Below are positions 63,043-64,000 of a DNA stretch of 64,000 nucleotides, piece after piece. Numbering within the stretch: the stretch's first letter is position 1; the number at the start of each line of letters is the position of its first letter. The position numbers and the translations under genes are program-made. This stretch comes from G963676095 sp963676095 (lineage in GTDB: Bacteria > Bacteroidota > Bacteroidia > Bacteroidales > Prolixibacteraceae). The notes below the pieces were generated by a model that was not told the origin of the DNA, did not search any database, and worked only from the letters and a program-made list of their open reading frames with translations. The DNA is taken from the NCBI GenBank assembly GCA_963676095.1, contig OY781040.1, positions 2,418,001 to 2,482,000 of the forward strand. The letters run 5' to 3'.

Positions 63043-64000
63043 TCAATATTTCTCATCTTTATCGAACAGATACCCGGGAGTTATATTTTGTAAAGCATCA
63101 CGCAGACGGGTTGCAACAATACGTTCTTCTCCGGGGACCATCATCCATGTCGTGATACTGACAGAATTTTCACCACCTCCAGCAATTTCGATAGATGGAT
63201 GCCCTTTTCTAAGCACCTCTTTTATTTCATCACCGGAAAATTTCACTTTCTTTCTGTCCCAGGAAATATTCAGTGTCGGAACATGGTTGGCCAGGACAGG
63301 AACATCGGTCTTAGTAGTTATCCCGTCAATAGACCTAATCGCATCATTAATAAGATGGACCTGGCTTTCCCATAGATTCGAATCCTTTTCGTGGTCACGG
63401 GTCAGGTATGATTCAACGGCAACCATCATTGCCAGAATTTCTTCCTTATTTACCTTCATGCCTCGTCCAATCGTGTTTCCACGTGGCGGGGCACTGACAC
63501 GGGCTGCATCAATGTATTTCTTCTTTCCTAAAAGTAATCCGGCACTTTGGGGTCCCCGAAGCCCTTTCCCCCCTGAAAAACAAACCATATCGAAACCCAT
63601 GCCCGTATATTTACTCAGATTTTCGGCAGGAGGGACATCGGCAGCACAATCAATCATTGTGGGAATATGATGCTCCTGACAAATTTCCAGGACCTCTTTC
63701 CACTGAATTTTTCCGGCATAATTCAAAAAGTTTACAAAATAATACATGGCCGTATTCTTATTGATCGCTTTTTCCAGATCTTCCCGGGTATCCACATATA
63801 CGATATTTACACCGCAATTTTCGATGGCATGGGCATATTCAATATAATGAGCCTTTTGCATGATGACCTCTGTTTTCATTCCGGTACCCTCCAGATGAGG
63901 AAGCTTTGCTGCTTTTTCGGGATCTGTCCCGGTAAGAACGCCAGCCGTTCCCAGAGTAATGGCAGAAGCTGCCCCGGCCGTAACGGTAGCTGCTTCACAT
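63043..64000 (-). CDS. SelA-like PLP-dependent enzyme (5' end outside window)
   Basis: Partial gene, cut by the window end; the readable part is about 318 residues. An ATG at 63879 is internal: the frame stays open to 64000 and reads CEAATVTAGAASAITLGTAG upstream, a typical SelA-family N-terminal segment. The PLP Lys is in CFSGGKGLRGPQSAGLLLG. Related enzymes include seryl-tRNA(Sec) selenium transferase and D-glucosaminate-6-P ammonia lyase (DgaE-like); with no selenocysteine genes nearby and an amidohydrolase next to it, an amino-sugar or amino-acid lyase role is more likely than SelA. Confidence 0.82.
   Translation of the reverse strand, partial: CEAATVTAGAASAITLGTAGVLTGTDPEKAAKLPHLEGTGMKTEVIMQKAHYIEYAHAIENCGVNIVYVDTREDLEKAINKNTAMYYFVNFLNYAGKIQWKEVLEICQEHHIPTMIDCAADVPPAENLSKYTGMGFDMVCFSGGKGLRGPQSAGLLLGKKKYIDAARVSAPPRGNTIGRGMKVNKEEILAMMVAVESYLTRDHEKDSNLWESQVHLINDAIRSIDGITTKTDVPVLANHVPTLNISWDRKKVKFSGDEIKEVLRKGHPSIEIAGGGENSVSITTWMMVPGEERIVATRLRDALQNITPGYLFDKDEKY

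Noticed and set aside
63043..64000. Selenocysteine synthase SelA
   Set aside because: Context is an amidohydrolase/RraA/BASS operon with no selD or selB; a SelA-like lyase is more likely.
1..64000. CRISPR array, prophage or integrated conjugative element
   Set aside because: No spaced direct repeats, phage structural genes, integrase or transfer genes were seen; the tRNA-flanked region has only an IS fragment.

Overview
The window looks like a chromosomal segment of a Bacteroidota bacterium, probably from the Bacteroidales/Marinilabiliales side. The evidence is gene content: a Bacteroidetes-type TonB, a DUF5020 porin, BF3164/TolB-like six-bladed propeller lipoproteins, NVEALA-like peptides, DUF2807, a sugar MFS/GH2/DUF5107 cluster, and several upstream boxes matching the Bacteroidetes -7 element TAnnTTTG. 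No rRNA or CRISPR array is visible. There is one tRNA (Val, GAC). All calls come from reading the sequence; no database search was run.

Layout. 1-6.7 kb (+): ABC ATPase, TonB, a tandem-NBD ModF-like ATPase, a DapF homologue with both catalytic cysteines replaced by serine, LysA, and a TsaC/Sua5 enzyme closed by a strong bidirectional terminator. 6.8-9.9 kb (-): a frameshifted DUF2807 gene, RimM and a long-chain acyl-CoA synthetase. 10.3-12.4 kb (+): an outer-membrane DUF5020 channel with a purine-type permease. 12.4-15.7 kb (-): a small membrane protein, a GT39-TPR protein and a GtrB-like GT2. 15.9-21.6 kb (-): a Tat-exported Gfo/Idh/MocA oxidoreductase, a tetraheme cytochrome fused to a sulfatase-modifying-factor-like domain, and a transmembrane SARP-like regulator with a PI-PLC-like plus LamG extracellular part.

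21.8-44.9 kb is the accessory region. It starts at tRNA-Val with an IS4-type transposase fragment that cuts into a decayed propeller gene. An O-antigen-ligase-like/TPR protein follows. Then come two similar AT-rich cassettes, each with a short Cys-containing peptide carrying an unusually long NVEALA-like leader, an intergenic hairpin, a six-bladed propeller lipoprotein and a CxxC thioredoxin-like protein. Between them lies a GC-richer exporter block: two different RND pumps with one adaptor and one TolC-like protein, then a lone LytTR regulator. After the second cassette come a DUF1573 lipoprotein, a type I signal peptidase and a large lipoprotein with a hydrolase domain. My inference is that these genes form one peptide maturation, folding and export system, and this is the best candidate in the window for an undescribed system.

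44.9-53.8 kb: an AraC regulator divergent from a sugar MFS transporter, a GH2 lipoprotein and a DUF5107-TPR protein form a small glycoside-use locus. A MITE-like element lies downstream of the AraC gene. 53.8-59.1 kb (-): two tandem TrkH/KtrB-type K+ transporters with a short KdpD-like kinase and a KdpE-like regulator. 59.6-64 kb (-): a catabolic operon with a SelA-like PLP enzyme (cut by the window end), an exported amidohydrolase, an exported RraA-like protein and a BASS-family transporter.
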